Below are positions 26,437 to 38,000 of a stretch of DNA of 64,000 nt, one piece after another. Position numbers and translations under genes: made by a program. Source of the stretch: Alteribacter natronophilus (lineage in GTDB: Bacteria; Bacillota; Bacilli; Bacillales; Salisediminibacteriaceae); NCBI RefSeq assembly GCF_006007885.1, contig NZ_VCRO01000001.1:496001-560000 (forward strand), given 5' to 3'. Within the stretch, counting starts at the first letter, position 1. Every line of letters starts with the position of its first letter. The notes beneath the pieces were generated by a model. It saw only the letters and a list, made by a program, of their open reading frames with translations. It was not told the origin of the DNA and made no database searches.

Positions 26437-27318
26437 ATGGCAATTTCAGCTAAAATGGTAAAAGAGCTTCGTGAAAAAACAGGCGCAGGTATGATGGACT
26501 GCAAGAAGGCACTTACAGAAACAGACGGTGATATGGATAAAGCCGTTGACTTTCTTCGTGAAAAAGGCATCGCCAAAGCGGCGAAAAAAGCTGACCGTGT
26601 TGCAGCGGAGGGTCTTACCGCTGTTAAATCAGACGGAAACACAGGTGTAATCGTGGAAATTAACTCTGAAACAGACTTCGTTGCCAAAAACGAAAATTTC
26701 CAGAACCTTGTATCAGCAATTGCGGATCACATTCTTCAGAACAAGCCGGCTGATGTTGAAGAAGCACTCGGCCAGTCATTTGAAGGTTCTGACGGCACAC
26801 TTCAGAACTTCATCAACGACCAGATTGCCAAAATCGGGGAAAAGATCTCCCTTCGCCGTTTTGAAGTAGCGGAAAAAACAGACAGCCAGTCTTTCGGTGA
26901 GTACCTGCACATGGGCGGACGCATTGGAGTCCTTACTGTTGTGGAAGGTGCTGACGAGGAAACTGCCAAAGATGTTGCCATGCACGTAGCGGCAATCAAC
27001 CCGCGTTACGTTGGCCGTGACTCTGTATCCGAAGAGGAAGTTAACCGTGAGCGCGAAGTTCTTAAGCAGCAGGCCCTTAACGAAGGTAAGCCGGAAAACA
27101 TCGTTGAGAAAATGGTGGAAGGACGCCTCGGCAAGTTCTTCGAAGAGATCTGCCTGAACGAGCAGGCTTTCGTTAAGGATACAGATCAGAAAGTCGGCAA
27201 ATACGTTGAATCCAAAGGCGGTAAAGTCGTTTCCTTCGCCCGTTTCGAAGTTGGGGAAGGTATGGAGAAGCGTGAAGACAACTTCGCGGAAGAAGTTATG
27301 TCCCAAGTGAAAAAGTAA
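26437..27318 (+). CDS. tsf: Elongation factor Ts
   Basis: Guanine nucleotide exchange factor for EF-Tu. 293 residues. The N-terminal UBA-like domain includes [19 protein letters not shown], and the signature [15 protein letters not shown] is near residue 72. RBS AAGGAGGAA precedes the ATG. It stands between the S2 gene and pyrH, as in most Bacilli, with hairpins on both sides. Confidence 0.98.
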   Translation: MAISAKMVKELREKTGAGMMDCKKALTETDGDMDKAVDFLREKGIAKAAKKADRVAAEGLTAVKSDGNTGVIVEINSETDFVAKNENFQNLVSAIADHILQNKPADVEEALGQSFEGSDGTLQNFINDQIAKIGEKISLRRFEVAEKTDSQSFGEYLHMGGRIGVLTVVEGADEETAKDVAMHVAAINPRYVGRDSVSEEEVNREREVLKQQALNEGKPENIVEKMVEGRLGKFFEEICLNEQAFVKDTDQKVGKYVESKGGKVVSFARFEVGEGMEKREDNFAEEVMSQVKK

Positions 27319-27330
27319 TCGGAGAAAAGA

Positions 27331-27352
27331 GGGGCACATAGTGTCCCTTTTT
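27331..27352 (+). terminator. Terminator after tsf
   Basis: A 7-bp stem with one G-U pair (GGGGCAC 27331-27337 with GTGTCCC 27341-27347), 3-base loop, then TTTTT. Confidence 0.8.
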
Positions 27353-27430
27353 CCCGAGTAAACGGTATTTTTCCCCTACCTTTTTCACAATAAAAACAGC
27401 TTTGAAAAGAGACCAGACTTGGAGGGCGTT

Positions 27431-28159
27431 ATGGAAAATCCTAAATATGACCGAATTGTACTTAAACTGAGCGGGGAGGCACTCGCGGGAGACCAGGGAT
27501 ACGGGATCGATCCTTCAGTCATTCAGTCCATTGGTGAGCAGATAAAGGAAATTTCCGAGCTCGGGGTGGAAGTAGCCATCATCGTCGGTGGAGGAAATAT
27601 CTGGCGGGGTATGGCCGGAAGTGCAAAAGGTATGGACCGTGCCACGGCTGATTACATGGGCATGCTTGCAACGGTAATGAACTCTCTTGCCCTTCAGGAC
27701 AGCCTGGAAAACATCGGTGTGCAGACCCGGGTCCAGACTTCCATTGAGATGAGACAGGTTGCTGAACCCTATATCAGACGGCGTGCGATCCGCCATCTGG
27801 AGAAAAAACGCGTAGTCATTTTTGCAGCAGGTACGGGAAATCCGTATTTCTCTACAGACACTACTGCAGCGCTTAGAGCAGCCGAAATCGAAGCAGATGT
27901 CATTCTGATGGCAAAGAATAAGGTGGACGGTGTTTACTCTGCTGACCCTTCTGTTGATGCCACTGCCCAAAAATATGAATCACTTACGTATCTTGACCTG
28001 CTTAAGGACGGACTGGCGGTAATGGATTCCACAGCTTCGTCACTGTGCATGGATAATAATATTCCGCTGATCGTGTTCTCAATTATGGAAAAAGGAAATA
28101 TCAAGAGAGCCGTCACCGGAGAAGAAATCGGAACTGTAATCAGGGGGAATAACCAATGA
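27431..28159 (+). CDS. pyrH: UMP kinase
   Basis: Amino-acid-kinase-fold enzyme converting UMP to UDP in pyrimidine nucleotide synthesis. 242 residues from ATG 27431 ([20 protein letters not shown]), with GGAGG upstream. Glycine-rich [11 protein letters not shown] and the [14 protein letters not shown] motif near the C-terminal third are characteristic. The start of frr overlaps the stop codon (ATGA), so the two are translationally coupled. Confidence 0.97.
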   Translation: MENPKYDRIVLKLSGEALAGDQGYGIDPSVIQSIGEQIKEISELGVEVAIIVGGGNIWRGMAGSAKGMDRATADYMGMLATVMNSLALQDSLENIGVQTRVQTSIEMRQVAEPYIRRRAIRHLEKKRVVIFAAGTGNPYFSTDTTAALRAAEIEADVILMAKNKVDGVYSADPSVDATAQKYESLTYLDLLKDGLAVMDSTASSLCMDNNIPLIVFSIMEKGNIKRAVTGEEIGTVIRGNNQ

Positions 28160-28713
28160 GCCAGCAAATTATGAACGATGCAAAGTCACGTATGGATAAA
28201 TCTGTTGAATCTCTGCGTAAAGAGCTTTCCACACTGCGGGCAGGCCGCGCAAATCCTTCGATCCTTGACAAAGTCCAGGTGGAATACTACGGCATGATGA
28301 CGCCTCTTAACCAGCTTGCGACCATCTCCGTGCCGGAAGCGCGCATGCTGACGATTCAGCCTTTCGATAAGTCGTCCCTGGCTGATGTCGAACGTGCAAT
28401 TCAGAAAGCGGACCTCGGCCTTACTCCATCGAACGACGGAAACATTATCCGTATTACGATTCCGGCTCTGACGGAAGAGCGTCGCGCGGAACTTGTTAAA
28501 CTCGTACGCCGTTATGCTGAGGATGCGAAAGTGGCAATCCGGAACATCCGCCGTGACAGCAATGATGAACTTAAAAAGCTGCAGAAAGACGGCGAGCTGA
28601 CCGAGGACGAACTGCGCCGCAGCCAGGATGACGTTCAGAAGCTTACCGACGGCTACGTAAAAAACGTAGACGAGACAGCTGACAGCAAAGAAAAAGAAAT
28701 CATGGAAGTGTAA
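28156..28713 (+). CDS. frr: Ribosome recycling factor
   Basis: Splits post-termination ribosomes with EF-G. 185 residues. [20 protein letters not shown] and the [15 protein letters not shown] stretch are family marks; the protein ends in SKEKEIMEV like the Bacillus orthologue. Overlaps pyrH by 4 bases and is followed by a terminator. Confidence 0.98.
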   Translation: MSQQIMNDAKSRMDKSVESLRKELSTLRAGRANPSILDKVQVEYYGMMTPLNQLATISVPEARMLTIQPFDKSSLADVERAIQKADLGLTPSNDGNIIRITIPALTEERRAELVKLVRRYAEDAKVAIRNIRRDSNDELKKLQKDGELTEDELRRSQDDVQKLTDGYVKNVDETADSKEKEIMEV

Positions 28714-28745
28714 GACGAAAGCGTGTAGAATAAACAGAGTAAAAG

Positions 28746-28772
28746 ACCCTCTATTAAACAGGGGGTTTTTTT
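28746..28772 (+). terminator. Terminator after frr
   Basis: A 7-bp stem with one G-U pair (28746-28752 with 28760-28766), 7-base loop, then seven T. Ends the tsf-pyrH-frr transcript. Confidence 0.88.
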
Positions 28773-28896
28773 ATCCATTCGGCTCAATTGCATTTTCGGC
28801 AGATAGAGCCGGAGCCGGCTTTAAAACCACCTTTCAACAAGAGCCTTTTACGCCTGCTCTCAGGCAGGATTGTGTTATTTCTGGGGGACTAGTAAA

Positions 28897-29670
28897 ATGT
28901 TAAAAAAATGGACCAACCGAAAAACGGAAACGGATTATCCGCTTTCAGAAGAACAGAAGGAACTGGATCCTCACAACATTCCCAATCACGTTGCCATTAT
29001 TATGGACGGAAACGGGCGCTGGGCTAAGAAGCGCGGTCTTCCGCGTGTAGCCGGGCACCGTGAAGGGATGAATGTCATTAAAAAAATTGTGAAGAGATCC
29101 AGCCGTCTTGGTGTAGGCGTTCTGACGCTCTACGCATTTTCCACGGAAAACTGGAAAAGGCCCAAGCCTGAAGTGGACTTTCTGATGCGTCTGCCTGAAA
29201 GGTTTCTTAAATCAGAGCTCCCAAAACTGATTGAGGAAAATGTTCAGGTTAGAATTACAGGCTCGAGGGAGGCCCTTCCCGGTCATACCCGTGAAGCTGT
29301 TGAACAGGCGGTTGAGGATACGCGGAATAATGATGGTATGGTGCTGAACTTTGCCCTGAACTACGGCAGCCGGAATGAAATGGTGCAGGCAATCAGACAG
29401 ATATACAGCAGGGTGGAAAGCGGTGAAATCACAATTGATGATGTAAGCGAGGAAACCGTGGCATCTGCCCTTATGACAGAAGGTCTTGATGATCCCGATC
29501 TTCTGATTCGCACAAGTGGTGAAATCCGCCTGAGTAACTTTATGCTCTGGCAGCTTGCCTATGCGGAATTCTGGTTTACCGATGTTCTGTGGCCTGACTT
29601 TACAGAACACCACTTTGAAGAAGCGCTTGCAGTGTACCAGAAAAGAACAAGAAGATACGGCGGTGTCTGA
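28897..29670 (+). CDS. uppS: Isoprenyl transferase, undecaprenyl diphosphate synthase
   Basis: cis-Prenyltransferase making the C55 lipid carrier for peptidoglycan and teichoic acid. 257 residues from ATG 28897 (GGGGG upstream); an in-frame ATG at 28870 lacks a binding site. The catalytic motif is IIMDGNGRWAKKRG, followed by GHREGMNVIKKI and LYAFSTENWKRP; the C-terminal DLLIRTSGEIRLSNFMLWQ motif is intact. cdsA follows 18 bases downstream. Confidence 0.97.
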   Translation: MLKKWTNRKTETDYPLSEEQKELDPHNIPNHVAIIMDGNGRWAKKRGLPRVAGHREGMNVIKKIVKRSSRLGVGVLTLYAFSTENWKRPKPEVDFLMRLPERFLKSELPKLIEENVQVRITGSREALPGHTREAVEQAVEDTRNNDGMVLNFALNYGSRNEMVQAIRQIYSRVESGEITIDDVSEETVASALMTEGLDDPDLLIRTSGEIRLSNFMLWQLAYAEFWFTDVLWPDFTEHHFEEALAVYQKRTRRYGGV

Positions 29671-29688
29671 CGAAAGGGGTGAAGGACC

Positions 29689-30480
29689 ATGAAACAGCGT
29701 ATTATTACAGCGGTTATAGCCGGTGCGGCTTTTCTTGGAATTATTATACTCGGAGGAATACCCTTTACAGTCCTCATGTTTCTTCTGGCAACCATCGCAA
29801 TGGGTGAGATTCTGAAGATGAAGGGAATTACGCCGCTTTCCTATAAAGGCGGTATTTCCTTTCTTTTTATGTGGATTCTTCTACTGCCGGATCAGTTACT
29901 GCCGTTTGGCACGCTGCATATGGACAGGGCGGAGATGTTTCTGCTTCTCATCGTTGTACTGCTCGCAGTAACGGTGATTTCCAAAAATGCGTTTACTTTT
30001 GATGAAGCCGGATTTGTGATTCTCTCTTCGGTGTATATAGGTCTGGGTTTTCATTATTTTCTTGAAGCACGTTTTCTTGAAGAAGGTCTTGTATTCATCT
30101 TCTTCATACTTATACTCGTCTGGGTAACGGATTCAGGTGCCTATTTCTGCGGACGTTTTCTCGGAAAGCATAAGCTGTGGCCTGAAATCAGCCCGAAAAA
30201 AACGATTGAAGGCTCTCTCGGCGGAATCATTGCGGCTGTCGTATTCGGTCTTCTGTATGCATGGTTCTTCCCGGTATTCGATTCCACGGCTGTAACGGTT
30301 GTCTTCATTCTGATTGTTTCCGTTGCAGGACAGCTTGGAGATCTGGTTGAATCTGCATTGAAAAGACACTATGCCGTAAAGGATTCAGGTCAGGTACTGC
30401 CGGGCCACGGGGGAATTCTTGACCGTTTTGACAGTCTGATTTTTGTTATGCCTGTTCTGTACCTGCTCGCTTTTATTTAG
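29689..30480 (+). CDS. cdsA: Phosphatidate cytidylyltransferase
   Basis: Integral membrane enzyme that makes CDP-diacylglycerol from phosphatidate and CTP. 263 residues with about seven or eight membrane helices. The CdsA signature is near the C-terminus: ESALKRHYAVKDSGQVLPGHGGILDRFD (in positions about 222-249), with all conserved charged residues present. It lies between uppS and dxr as in B. subtilis. Confidence 0.96.
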   Translation: MKQRIITAVIAGAAFLGIIILGGIPFTVLMFLLATIAMGEILKMKGITPLSYKGGISFLFMWILLLPDQLLPFGTLHMDRAEMFLLLIVVLLAVTVISKNAFTFDEAGFVILSSVYIGLGFHYFLEARFLEEGLVFIFFILILVWVTDSGAYFCGRFLGKHKLWPEISPKKTIEGSLGGIIAAVVFGLLYAWFFPVFDSTAVTVVFILIVSVAGQLGDLVESALKRHYAVKDSGQVLPGHGGILDRFDSLIFVMPVLYLLAFI

Positions 30481-30522
30481 CTTATATACATATATATACG
30501 TCGAAGAAGGAGCGTTTTGCTG

Positions 30523-31677
30523 ATGAAAAAGATAATACTTCTGGGATCCACCGGATCAATCGGCGTGCAGACGCTTGAAGTGATTGAGGCACATCCTGAC
30601 AGGTTCAGAGTGGAGGCGCTCACCTGCGGAAAAAATATAAAACTGGCAGCCGAACAGATCCGGATGTTCGGGCCTTCCTTTGTCAGTACGGGATCGAAAG
30701 AGGATGCTTCCCGATTACAGGAAATGATTCCTTCCCATATAGAAGTTGGGTACGGTGAGGAAGGGCTGCTCGAAGCCGTTCGCCGCTCCGGTGACATCAT
30801 TGTCAATGCCCTTATGGGGAGTGTCGGTTTAAATCCGACGCTGGAAGGTATGAAAACCGGGAAGGATGTGGCCCTTGCCAATAAGGAAACGCTTGTCACC
30901 GCGGGCCACATTGTTACTGAACAGGCGGAGCAGTCAGGTGTTAAACTAATTCCCGTTGACAGTGAACATTCCGCAATCTATCAGTGCCTTGAAGGGAACA
31001 GGGCAGAAGATGCCGACCGGCTGATTCTGACAGCATCAGGAGGCAGTTTCCGGGATCTCTCCAGAAACGAACTGAGTGATGTGACCGTGGAAGATGCCCT
31101 GAAACATCCAAACTGGTCCATGGGTGCAAAAATTACGATCGATTCGGCTACAATGATGAATAAAGGTCTTGAGGTTATAGAGGCCCGGTGGCTTTTTGAT
31201 ATACCCTATGAAAGAATCGATGTGATCCTTCATAAAGAGAGTATGATTCATTCCATGGTTGAATATATTGATGGTAGTGTACTGGCCCATCTCGGCACCC
31301 CGGATATGAAAGTACCGATTCAGTATGCTCTCTCACTGCCGGCCAGACACGAAGTGCCGGGGAGGAAAAGACTCGATCTCTGGGAAATTGGAAAGCTGCA
31401 TTTTGAAAAACCCGATCTTGACCGTTTCCGGTGCCTTAAAATGGCATACGATGCAGGCAGGGCAGGGGGGACAGCCCCTGCCGTGATGAATGCAGCCAAC
31501 GAAGTGGCGGTGGAGGCGTTTCTCAACAGACAGATCTCGTTTCTTGAGATTGAGGATCTGATTGATGAGGCACTTCAGCATCACAGTGTACAGGCATCCC
31601 CGGATCTGGAGACGATTATCGAGACGGACCGTCTGACGCGTGCCGGAATCAAAAAGGACTTGAATAAAAGGTTGTGA
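30523..31677 (+). CDS. dxr: 1-deoxy-D-xylulose 5-phosphate reductoisomerase
   Basis: Second enzyme of the MEP isoprenoid pathway, supplying the precursor for UppS upstream. 384 residues from ATG 30523 (AAGGAG upstream). NADPH-binding GSTGSIG is at 8-14, [11 protein letters not shown] near 125, and the metal-binding [11 protein letters not shown] near 145. SGGSFRD and the [13 protein letters not shown] segment are intact. Confidence 0.97.
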   Translation: MKKIILLGSTGSIGVQTLEVIEAHPDRFRVEALTCGKNIKLAAEQIRMFGPSFVSTGSKEDASRLQEMIPSHIEVGYGEEGLLEAVRRSGDIIVNALMGSVGLNPTLEGMKTGKDVALANKETLVTAGHIVTEQAEQSGVKLIPVDSEHSAIYQCLEGNRAEDADRLILTASGGSFRDLSRNELSDVTVEDALKHPNWSMGAKITIDSATMMNKGLEVIEARWLFDIPYERIDVILHKESMIHSMVEYIDGSVLAHLGTPDMKVPIQYALSLPARHEVPGRKRLDLWEIGKLHFEKPDLDRFRCLKMAYDAGRAGGTAPAVMNAANEVAVEAFLNRQISFLEIEDLIDEALQHHSVQASPDLETIIETDRLTRAGIKKDLNKRL

Positions 31678-31681
31678 TTAG

Positions 31682-32941
31682 GTGAATACGTTTATAGCGA
31701 TCGTCATAATTTTTGGTCTTCTCGTTTTCATCCACGAGTGGGGGCACCTCATTTTTGCAAAACGGGCAGGAATTCTCTGCCGGGAATTTGCTATAGGATT
31801 CGGTCCGAAGATCTTTTCATTTAAGAAAAATGAAACGACTTATACGATCAGACTCCTTCCTCTCGGCGGATTTGTCCGTATGGCCGGTGAAGACCCCGAG
31901 ATGATCCAGATTAAACCCGGTTATGAAATCGGGCTTAAATTCAACAGTTCGGATCAGGTGACCGATATTATTGTAAATAATAAGTCCAAGCATCCGGACT
32001 GCAAAGTCATTCAGGTGGAGAAAATTGATCTTGAAGACCGGCTTTTTGTTCAGGGATACCTTCCGGACGAAGAAGGGCTGGTTACCTACCCGGTTCATGA
32101 GAAGGCTCATTACATCCATGATGAAGAGGCGACTCAGATCGCTCCCCGTGACAGACAGTTTCCGTCCAAAACAATTCCCCAGCGGGCAATGGCCATTTTT
32201 GCCGGACCAATGATGAACTTTCTGCTCGCAGTAGTTATTCTCGCGGCTTATGCCATGATGGCAGGTATGCCGGTTGATGAAGCGAGAGTCGGTGATGTAA
32301 CGGATGACGGTGCGGCGGTCGAGGCTGGCCTTGAAGAAGGGGACCGGATCGTTTCCATTGACGGTGAAAATGTGACAACATGGGAGGAAATGACCCGGAT
32401 TATCCAGGGAAGTGCGAATGAACCTCTTATGTTTGAAGTTGAGAGAGGAAACGAGACGTTTGAAGTCGAAATGGTACCTGAAGAGCGTCTGGGGCCTGAT
32501 GAGGAAGTTCAGGGTGTAGTCGGCATTTATCCGCCGACGGAGTTCAGTATACTCGGCTCCATCGCTTTCGGCTTTACGACGACATGGGACTATACGGTTC
32601 TCATCGTTGAGGCGCTCGGAATGCTCGTAACAGGCCAGTTCAGTCTGGATCACCTGGCAGGTCCTGTGGGGATATACAGCTATACTGGTGAAGTAGCGGC
32701 AATGGGCTTTTTTGTCCTCATGCAGTGGGCAGCTATTCTGAGTGTAAATCTGGGGATTATTAATCTCCTTCCACTTCCGGCTCTGGACGGAGGCAGACTT
32801 ATGTTCATTGGTCTTGAAGCAGTCAGAGGAAAGCCTGTGGATCCCCAGAAGGAGGGACTTGTCCACTTTATCGGCTTTGCCCTTCTTATGCTGCTTATGC
32901 TTGTGGTGACATGGAACGATATCAATAAGTTTTTCCTTTAA
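31682..32941 (+). CDS. rseP: RIP metalloprotease RseP (RasP, site-2 protease)
   Basis: Intramembrane zinc protease that cleaves anti-sigma factors and remnant signal peptides; in B. subtilis it activates SigW. 419 residues, GTG start. The HEWGH zinc motif (18-22) sits in the first membrane helix, a PDZ domain is at about 190-270 ([19 protein letters not shown]), and the second active-site motif [13 protein letters not shown] is near 361-373. Membrane segments are near 1-20, 175-195, 335-360 and 390-415. Confidence 0.96.
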   Translation: MNTFIAIVIIFGLLVFIHEWGHLIFAKRAGILCREFAIGFGPKIFSFKKNETTYTIRLLPLGGFVRMAGEDPEMIQIKPGYEIGLKFNSSDQVTDIIVNNKSKHPDCKVIQVEKIDLEDRLFVQGYLPDEEGLVTYPVHEKAHYIHDEEATQIAPRDRQFPSKTIPQRAMAIFAGPMMNFLLAVVILAAYAMMAGMPVDEARVGDVTDDGAAVEAGLEEGDRIVSIDGENVTTWEEMTRIIQGSANEPLMFEVERGNETFEVEMVPEERLGPDEEVQGVVGIYPPTEFSILGSIAFGFTTTWDYTVLIVEALGMLVTGQFSLDHLAGPVGIYSYTGEVAAMGFFVLMQWAAILSVNLGIINLLPLPALDGGRLMFIGLEAVRGKPVDPQKEGLVHFIGFALLMLLMLVVTWNDINKFFL

Positions 32942-32956
32942 GTGAGAATGACGGTT

Positions 32957-33001
32957 ACAGGCGGCTGTGGACGAATGTGTTCACAGCTCTGACCTGTTTT
33001 T
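32957..33001 (+). terminator. Terminator-like hairpin between rseP and proS
   Basis: Two-part stem: ACAGG (32957-32961) pairs with CCTGT (32993-32997), and the inner GCTGTG with CACAGC. It is followed by TTTTT. The internal loops make it weaker than others in the window. Confidence 0.6.
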
Positions 33002-33048
33002 AAGCTGTTAATCGTAACTGGCAAACTATTTGAAAGGCGGTTCTAGTA

Positions 33049-34749
33049 ATGAAACAGAGCACTTTTTTATCTCCTACTCTCCGGGATGTACCAAGTGATG
33101 CAGAAGTAAAAAGCCATCAGCTGATGCTCCGGGCAGGTCTGATCCGGCAGAGCTCGGCAGGGGTATACTCGTTTCTTCCCCTCGGCCTGAAAGTACTGAA
33201 AAAAGTTGAAAATATCATCCGGGAGGAAATGGACCGTTCAGGAGCGCAGGAGCTTCTGATGCCTGCTATCCAGCCTGCCGAACTGTGGCAGGAAAGCGGA
33301 AGATGGGATGTCTACGGGCCTGAACTGATGAGAGTGAGGGACCGTCACCAGCGGGAATTCGCACTGGGACCAACCCATGAGGAAGTTATTACTTCATTAA
33401 TCCGTGACGATATTAATTCATACAAACGGCTGCCTATGACCCTCTATCAGATTCAGTCAAAGTTCCGGGATGAACGGCGCCCGCGTTTTGGGATCCTTCG
33501 TTCCAGGGAGTTTCTCATGAAGGATGCCTATTCCTTTGATCGGGATTTTGATGGTCTCGATGAAAGCTATAACAAAATGTATGAAGCGTACTCGAACGTC
33601 TTTACCCGCTGCGGGCTTGACTTCAGGGCGGTAGTGGCCGATTCAGGTGCTATGGGAGGAAAGGACACTCACGAATTTATGGTACTCTCTGAAATCGGTG
33701 AAGATACCATCGCCTATTCCAACGAATCATCCTTTGCAGCGAATGTGGAAATTGCTCCTGTACATACGGAATACGAAAAGAGCAGTGAAGCACTGCGTGA
33801 GCTGGAAAAAACGGATACGCCGGACCGCAGGACAATTGAAGAAGTTGCTTCGTTCCTGGAGATGAGTCCCGAAAAACTGATCAAAAGCATGCTTTTTAAA
33901 GTTGACGGTGAACCTGTCCTGGTACTTGTACGCGGTGATCATGAAGTAAACGATGTGAAAATAAAACATGTCCTGGATGCACAGGTGGTGGAACTTGCGG
34001 GCGAGGATGACACAGCAGCCGAACTGAACAGCGTCACAGGATTTGCAGGTCCCCTTAACGTTCCCGGCCATGTGAGAGTTCTTGCCGATCATGCGGTGAA
34101 AGCTGTTGTCAATGGTGTGTGCGGGGCGAATGAACGGGACAGGCATTATGTGAATGTAAATCCGGGGCGGGACTTTGAGCCGGAACGCTATGAAGATCTC
34201 CGGATGATTCAGAAAGGCGATCCTTCTCCTGACGGTAAAGGAACCATCGAGTTTAAGGAAGGTATCGAAGTGGGGCACGTGTTCAAACTGGGTACCCGGT
34301 ACAGTGAGTCGATGAAAGCATCCTATCTTGATGAAAACGGAAAGGCACAGCCAATTGTCATGGGCAGTTACGGCATCGGGGTTTCCCGTACGGTGGCAGC
34401 CATTGTTGAACAGCACAACGATGACAATGGGATTATCTGGCCGGCTTCTGTAGCACCTTTTGATGTGCACCTGATTCCCGTTAATCTGAAGCAGGAGGCA
34501 CAGAAGACGCTTGCAGAAGGATTATACAGTGAACTGCAGCAGTCGTTTGATGTCCTTTATGACGACAGAGCGGAACGTCCTGGTGTGAAATTCAAGGATT
34601 CGGATCTTTACGGTGTGCCTGTGAGAGTAACTGTCGGTAAAAAGGCGGACGAGGGCATCGTGGAAGTGAAAGTGCGCAGCGAAGAAGAAAAAACAGAAGT
34701 CCACAGGGACGAACTGGCAGACACAATCAGACAGCTGCTGAAGAAATAA
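33049..34749 (+). CDS. proS: Prolyl-tRNA synthetase (bacterial type with editing domain)
   Basis: Charges tRNA-Pro. 566 residues, class II. N-terminal motif 2 region ([21 protein letters not shown], about 143-163), a central INS editing insert (about 225-400) with the conserved [12 protein letters not shown] segment, motif 3 ([17 protein letters not shown], about 442-458), then the C-terminal anticodon-binding domain. RBS AAAGGCGG precedes the ATG. No T-box leader is visible in the 107 bases upstream. Confidence 0.97.
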   Translation: MKQSTFLSPTLRDVPSDAEVKSHQLMLRAGLIRQSSAGVYSFLPLGLKVLKKVENIIREEMDRSGAQELLMPAIQPAELWQESGRWDVYGPELMRVRDRHQREFALGPTHEEVITSLIRDDINSYKRLPMTLYQIQSKFRDERRPRFGILRSREFLMKDAYSFDRDFDGLDESYNKMYEAYSNVFTRCGLDFRAVVADSGAMGGKDTHEFMVLSEIGEDTIAYSNESSFAANVEIAPVHTEYEKSSEALRELEKTDTPDRRTIEEVASFLEMSPEKLIKSMLFKVDGEPVLVLVRGDHEVNDVKIKHVLDAQVVELAGEDDTAAELNSVTGFAGPLNVPGHVRVLADHAVKAVVNGVCGANERDRHYVNVNPGRDFEPERYEDLRMIQKGDPSPDGKGTIEFKEGIEVGHVFKLGTRYSESMKASYLDENGKAQPIVMGSYGIGVSRTVAAIVEQHNDDNGIIWPASVAPFDVHLIPVNLKQEAQKTLAEGLYSELQQSFDVLYDDRAERPGVKFKDSDLYGVPVRVTVGKKADEGIVEVKVRSEEEKTEVHRDELADTIRQLLKK

Positions 34750-34791
34750 ACCTGCTTTCCACCGGAGAGGCAGTGGAAACCATCACTTTCC

Positions 34792-34840
34792 AAAAAGGTG
34801 TCTGGACAGAAGGATGAATTCCTCCTGACAGGCACCTTTT
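34792..34840 (+). terminator. Terminator after proS
   Basis: A long imperfect hairpin: AAAAGGTGTCTG (about 34793) pairs with the CAGGCACCTTTT block ending at 34840, and an inner AGGAT/TTCCT pairing is possible. T-rich end. Its descending arm overlaps the -35 element of the proposed polC promoter. Confidence 0.8.
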
Positions 34841-34854
34841 CTGTCTGGTAAAAT
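34825..34854 (+). promoter_or_regulatory. Probable SigA promoter of polC, overlapping the proS terminator
   Basis: -35 CTGACA (34825-34830), 18-base spacer, -10 TAAAAT (34849-34854), giving a 5' leader of about 200 bases before polC. The elements lie within and just after the proS terminator stem. Confidence 0.55.
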
Positions 34855-35064
34855 TAATGGCAGTGAGTAAGGGACGTACGTATACAGCAGGCGCCGCCCG
34901 CCGGGTTTATTTTGCCGAAGCAGGACATATTCCGCCGGGAGCAGGGGAATTCTGCCTGGATCAGATGAATCTGAACAAAAGCAGATAAAAACGGCTGAAA
35001 ACAGATAAAACTCCGTACAGCAGTACCGGAAGATTATACACTGCAACAGAGGGAGGGGAACCGC

Positions 35065-38000
35065 ATGAACGAAGAGAAAAAAATCAGACAGGAACGTTTT
35101 GAGCTTCTTATGGACCAGGTTGTCATGCCGGAAGAGCTCCGGACGAAATACCTTACAGAAGGCTGGATTGAGAAGCTGGAAGTATATAAAAATGAAAAAC
35201 GCTGGCATTTTGCAGTACGGCTGCCGGAACTGCTTCCTTTTCCTGCGTTTGATGTATTTCAGACCACGATCCGCCAGGGACTCAGTCACATAGCAAAAGT
35301 GGAACTTTCCGTTTCCTACGACCGGGATCCTGTCCCTGCAAGGGATTTTAAGCAGTACTGGCCATTTTACGTTGAATGCCTGAAAAGCTCCACGAACGGG
35401 CTGATCAGACGTCTGCAGGAACAGACCCCGCATATAGACCAGAACCGGCTGGTTATTAACGCTATGAATGATGCGGAAGCCGCCATGATTAAAAGGAAAG
35501 TGGCCGACCCGCTGAAGGATCTTCTCCGACGTACAGGATTTCCGCCCCTGAACATTGATACGACAGTTCAGGAATCGAAGGAAGCGTATGAACGCTTCGT
35601 CGAGAAAAAGCAGGAAGAGGATCATTCGAAAGTGGTCGAAGCCATGATGGAAAAACAGAAAATGGAAAAGAAAGCGAAGGAAACGGGACAGCTTTCCTCT
35701 GTTGCCATCGGCAAACCGATCAAGGACAATCCGGATCCAATCGAATCCATTCAGGAGGAAGAAGGCCAGAAAGTTGTACAGGGCTATGTCTTTGAAGCGG
35801 AAACCCGCGAACTGAGGAGCGGACGGACACTTCTTACATTCAAGATTACCGACTATACAGATTCCATCCTGATTAAAATGTTTTCAAAAGACAAAGAAGA
35901 CGTCCCTGTGCTTGAGGCTGTCCAGAAGGGAATGTGGCTGAAAGTAAAAGGAATGGTTCAGCACGATACGTTCGTAAGAGACCTGGTCATGATGGCCCGT
36001 GATGTTCAGCAGGTACAGCCAGTTGAGCGGCAGGACAAGTCTCCTGAAGGTGAAAAACGGGTGGAACTGCACCTCCATACTCCCATGAGCCAGATGGATG
36101 CCGTTTCTTCGATTTCCTCCTGCGTCTCCCGGGCGAAAAAGTGGGGTCATCAGGCTATCGCAGTGACAGACCACGGCGTAGCCCAGGCATACCCGGAAGC
36201 TTACGGTGCGGGGAAAAAAGAAGGGGTGAAGATTCTTTACGGAGTTGAAGCGAATCTCGTGGATGACGGAGTACCGGTTGCCTACAACGAAGCAGACCGG
36301 CCGCTTGCCGACGATACGTATGTGGTATTTGACGTGGAGACAACCGGCCTTTCAGCGGTCTACAACACGATCATCGAACTTGCCGCAGTCAAAATCCGGG
36401 ACGGGGAGATCGTGGACCGTTTCGAGGCATTTGCCAACCCCGGTGAAAAACTGAGTCCCACGATCATAGAGCTCACTGGAATTACAGATGACATGGTCGA
36501 AGATGCACCGGAACCGGGAAAAGTGCTGAAGGATTTCCATGAGTGGATGAAAGACGATATTCTCGTAGCCCACAATGCCAGCTTTGATATGGCCTTTCTT
36601 GACGCAGGCTTTAAGAAAATCGGCTACCCGAAAACACCGAACCCGGTGATTGACACCCTCGAGCTTGCACGGCTGCTGTATCCGACATTCAGGAACTACC
36701 GCCTGAATACACTCTGTAAGAAATTCAATATCGAACTCGTATCCCACCACCGTGCAATCTATGATGCAGAAGCCACGGGACACCTTCTCTGGAAAATGCT
36801 GAAGGATGCCATGGAAAAAGGTATCAATAATCATAACGAGTTCAACAGTCAATCCACTGGAGACGAGTACAAAAAGCAGCGTCCCCACCACTGCATTCTG
36901 CTTGCCAAAAACCAGAAAGGTCTCCGAAACATCTACAAGCTTGTTTCCGAGTCTCATATATACTATTTCCACCGTGTACCGAGAATACCCCGGTCGGTGC
37001 TGGCCAAAAACCGGGAAGGCATCCTCGTGGGCTCTGCCTGCGATAATGGAGAAGTGTTTGATGCGATGATGCAGAAGGCGCCGGAGGAAGTGGAGGAGAC
37101 AGCCAGGTTTTATGACTATCTTGAAGTCCAGCCACCGTCGAATTACAACAAGCTCATTGAAAAAGAAATTGTAAGAGACGAGCTCGCACTGAAGGATATC
37201 CTGAAAAACATTGTGGAGCTGGGGGAAAAGCTGGATAAGCCTGTAGTTGCAACAGGAAACGTCCATTACCTGGATCCGACTGATCACATCTACCGGAAGA
37301 TTCTGATTGCATCCCAGGGCGGAGCAAACCCGCTGAACCGGACAGAACTGCCCCAGGTGCACTTCAGGTCCACAGATGAAATGCTCGAGTGCTTTTCGTT
37401 TCTGCCCGAGGAAAAAAGAAAGGAAATCGTCATCGGAAACACCAATGCGATTGCCGACGAAATTGATGAAATCAAGCCGATTCCGGATGATCTGTATACG
37501 CCAAACCTGGAAGGGGCGGACGAGGAAATGCGGGAAATGTGTTACACGAGAGCCCGCAGTATATACGGTGATGATCTTCCCGAACTCGTGGTTGCCCGGC
37601 TTGAAAAGGAGCTTAAATCCATCATCAGTAACGGATTCTCGGTTATTTACCTCATTTCACAGAAACTCGTTAAGAAATCCCTGGATGACGGCTACCTCGT
37701 AGGTTCGCGTGGTTCCGTAGGCTCCAGTTTCGTAGCTACAATGACAGAGATTACCGAGGTTAACCCGCTTCCGCCCCACTACGTCTGTCCGTCCTGCCAT
37801 CACAGTATCTTTTTTGATGACGGCTCGGTCGGTTCGGGTTTTGATCTGCCTGATAAAAACTGTGAACAGTGCGGCACCCAGTACAGCAAGGACGGCCATG
37901 ATATTCCATTTGAAACGTTTCTTGGCTTTAAGGGAGACAAGGTTCCCGATATTGACCTGAACTTTTCCGGTGAGTATCAGCCTGTTGCCCATAACTACAC

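Noticed and set aside
32942-33048. T-box leader of proS
   Set aside because: Too short and no T-box sequence (TGGNACCGCG) is present; only a terminator-like hairpin is seen.
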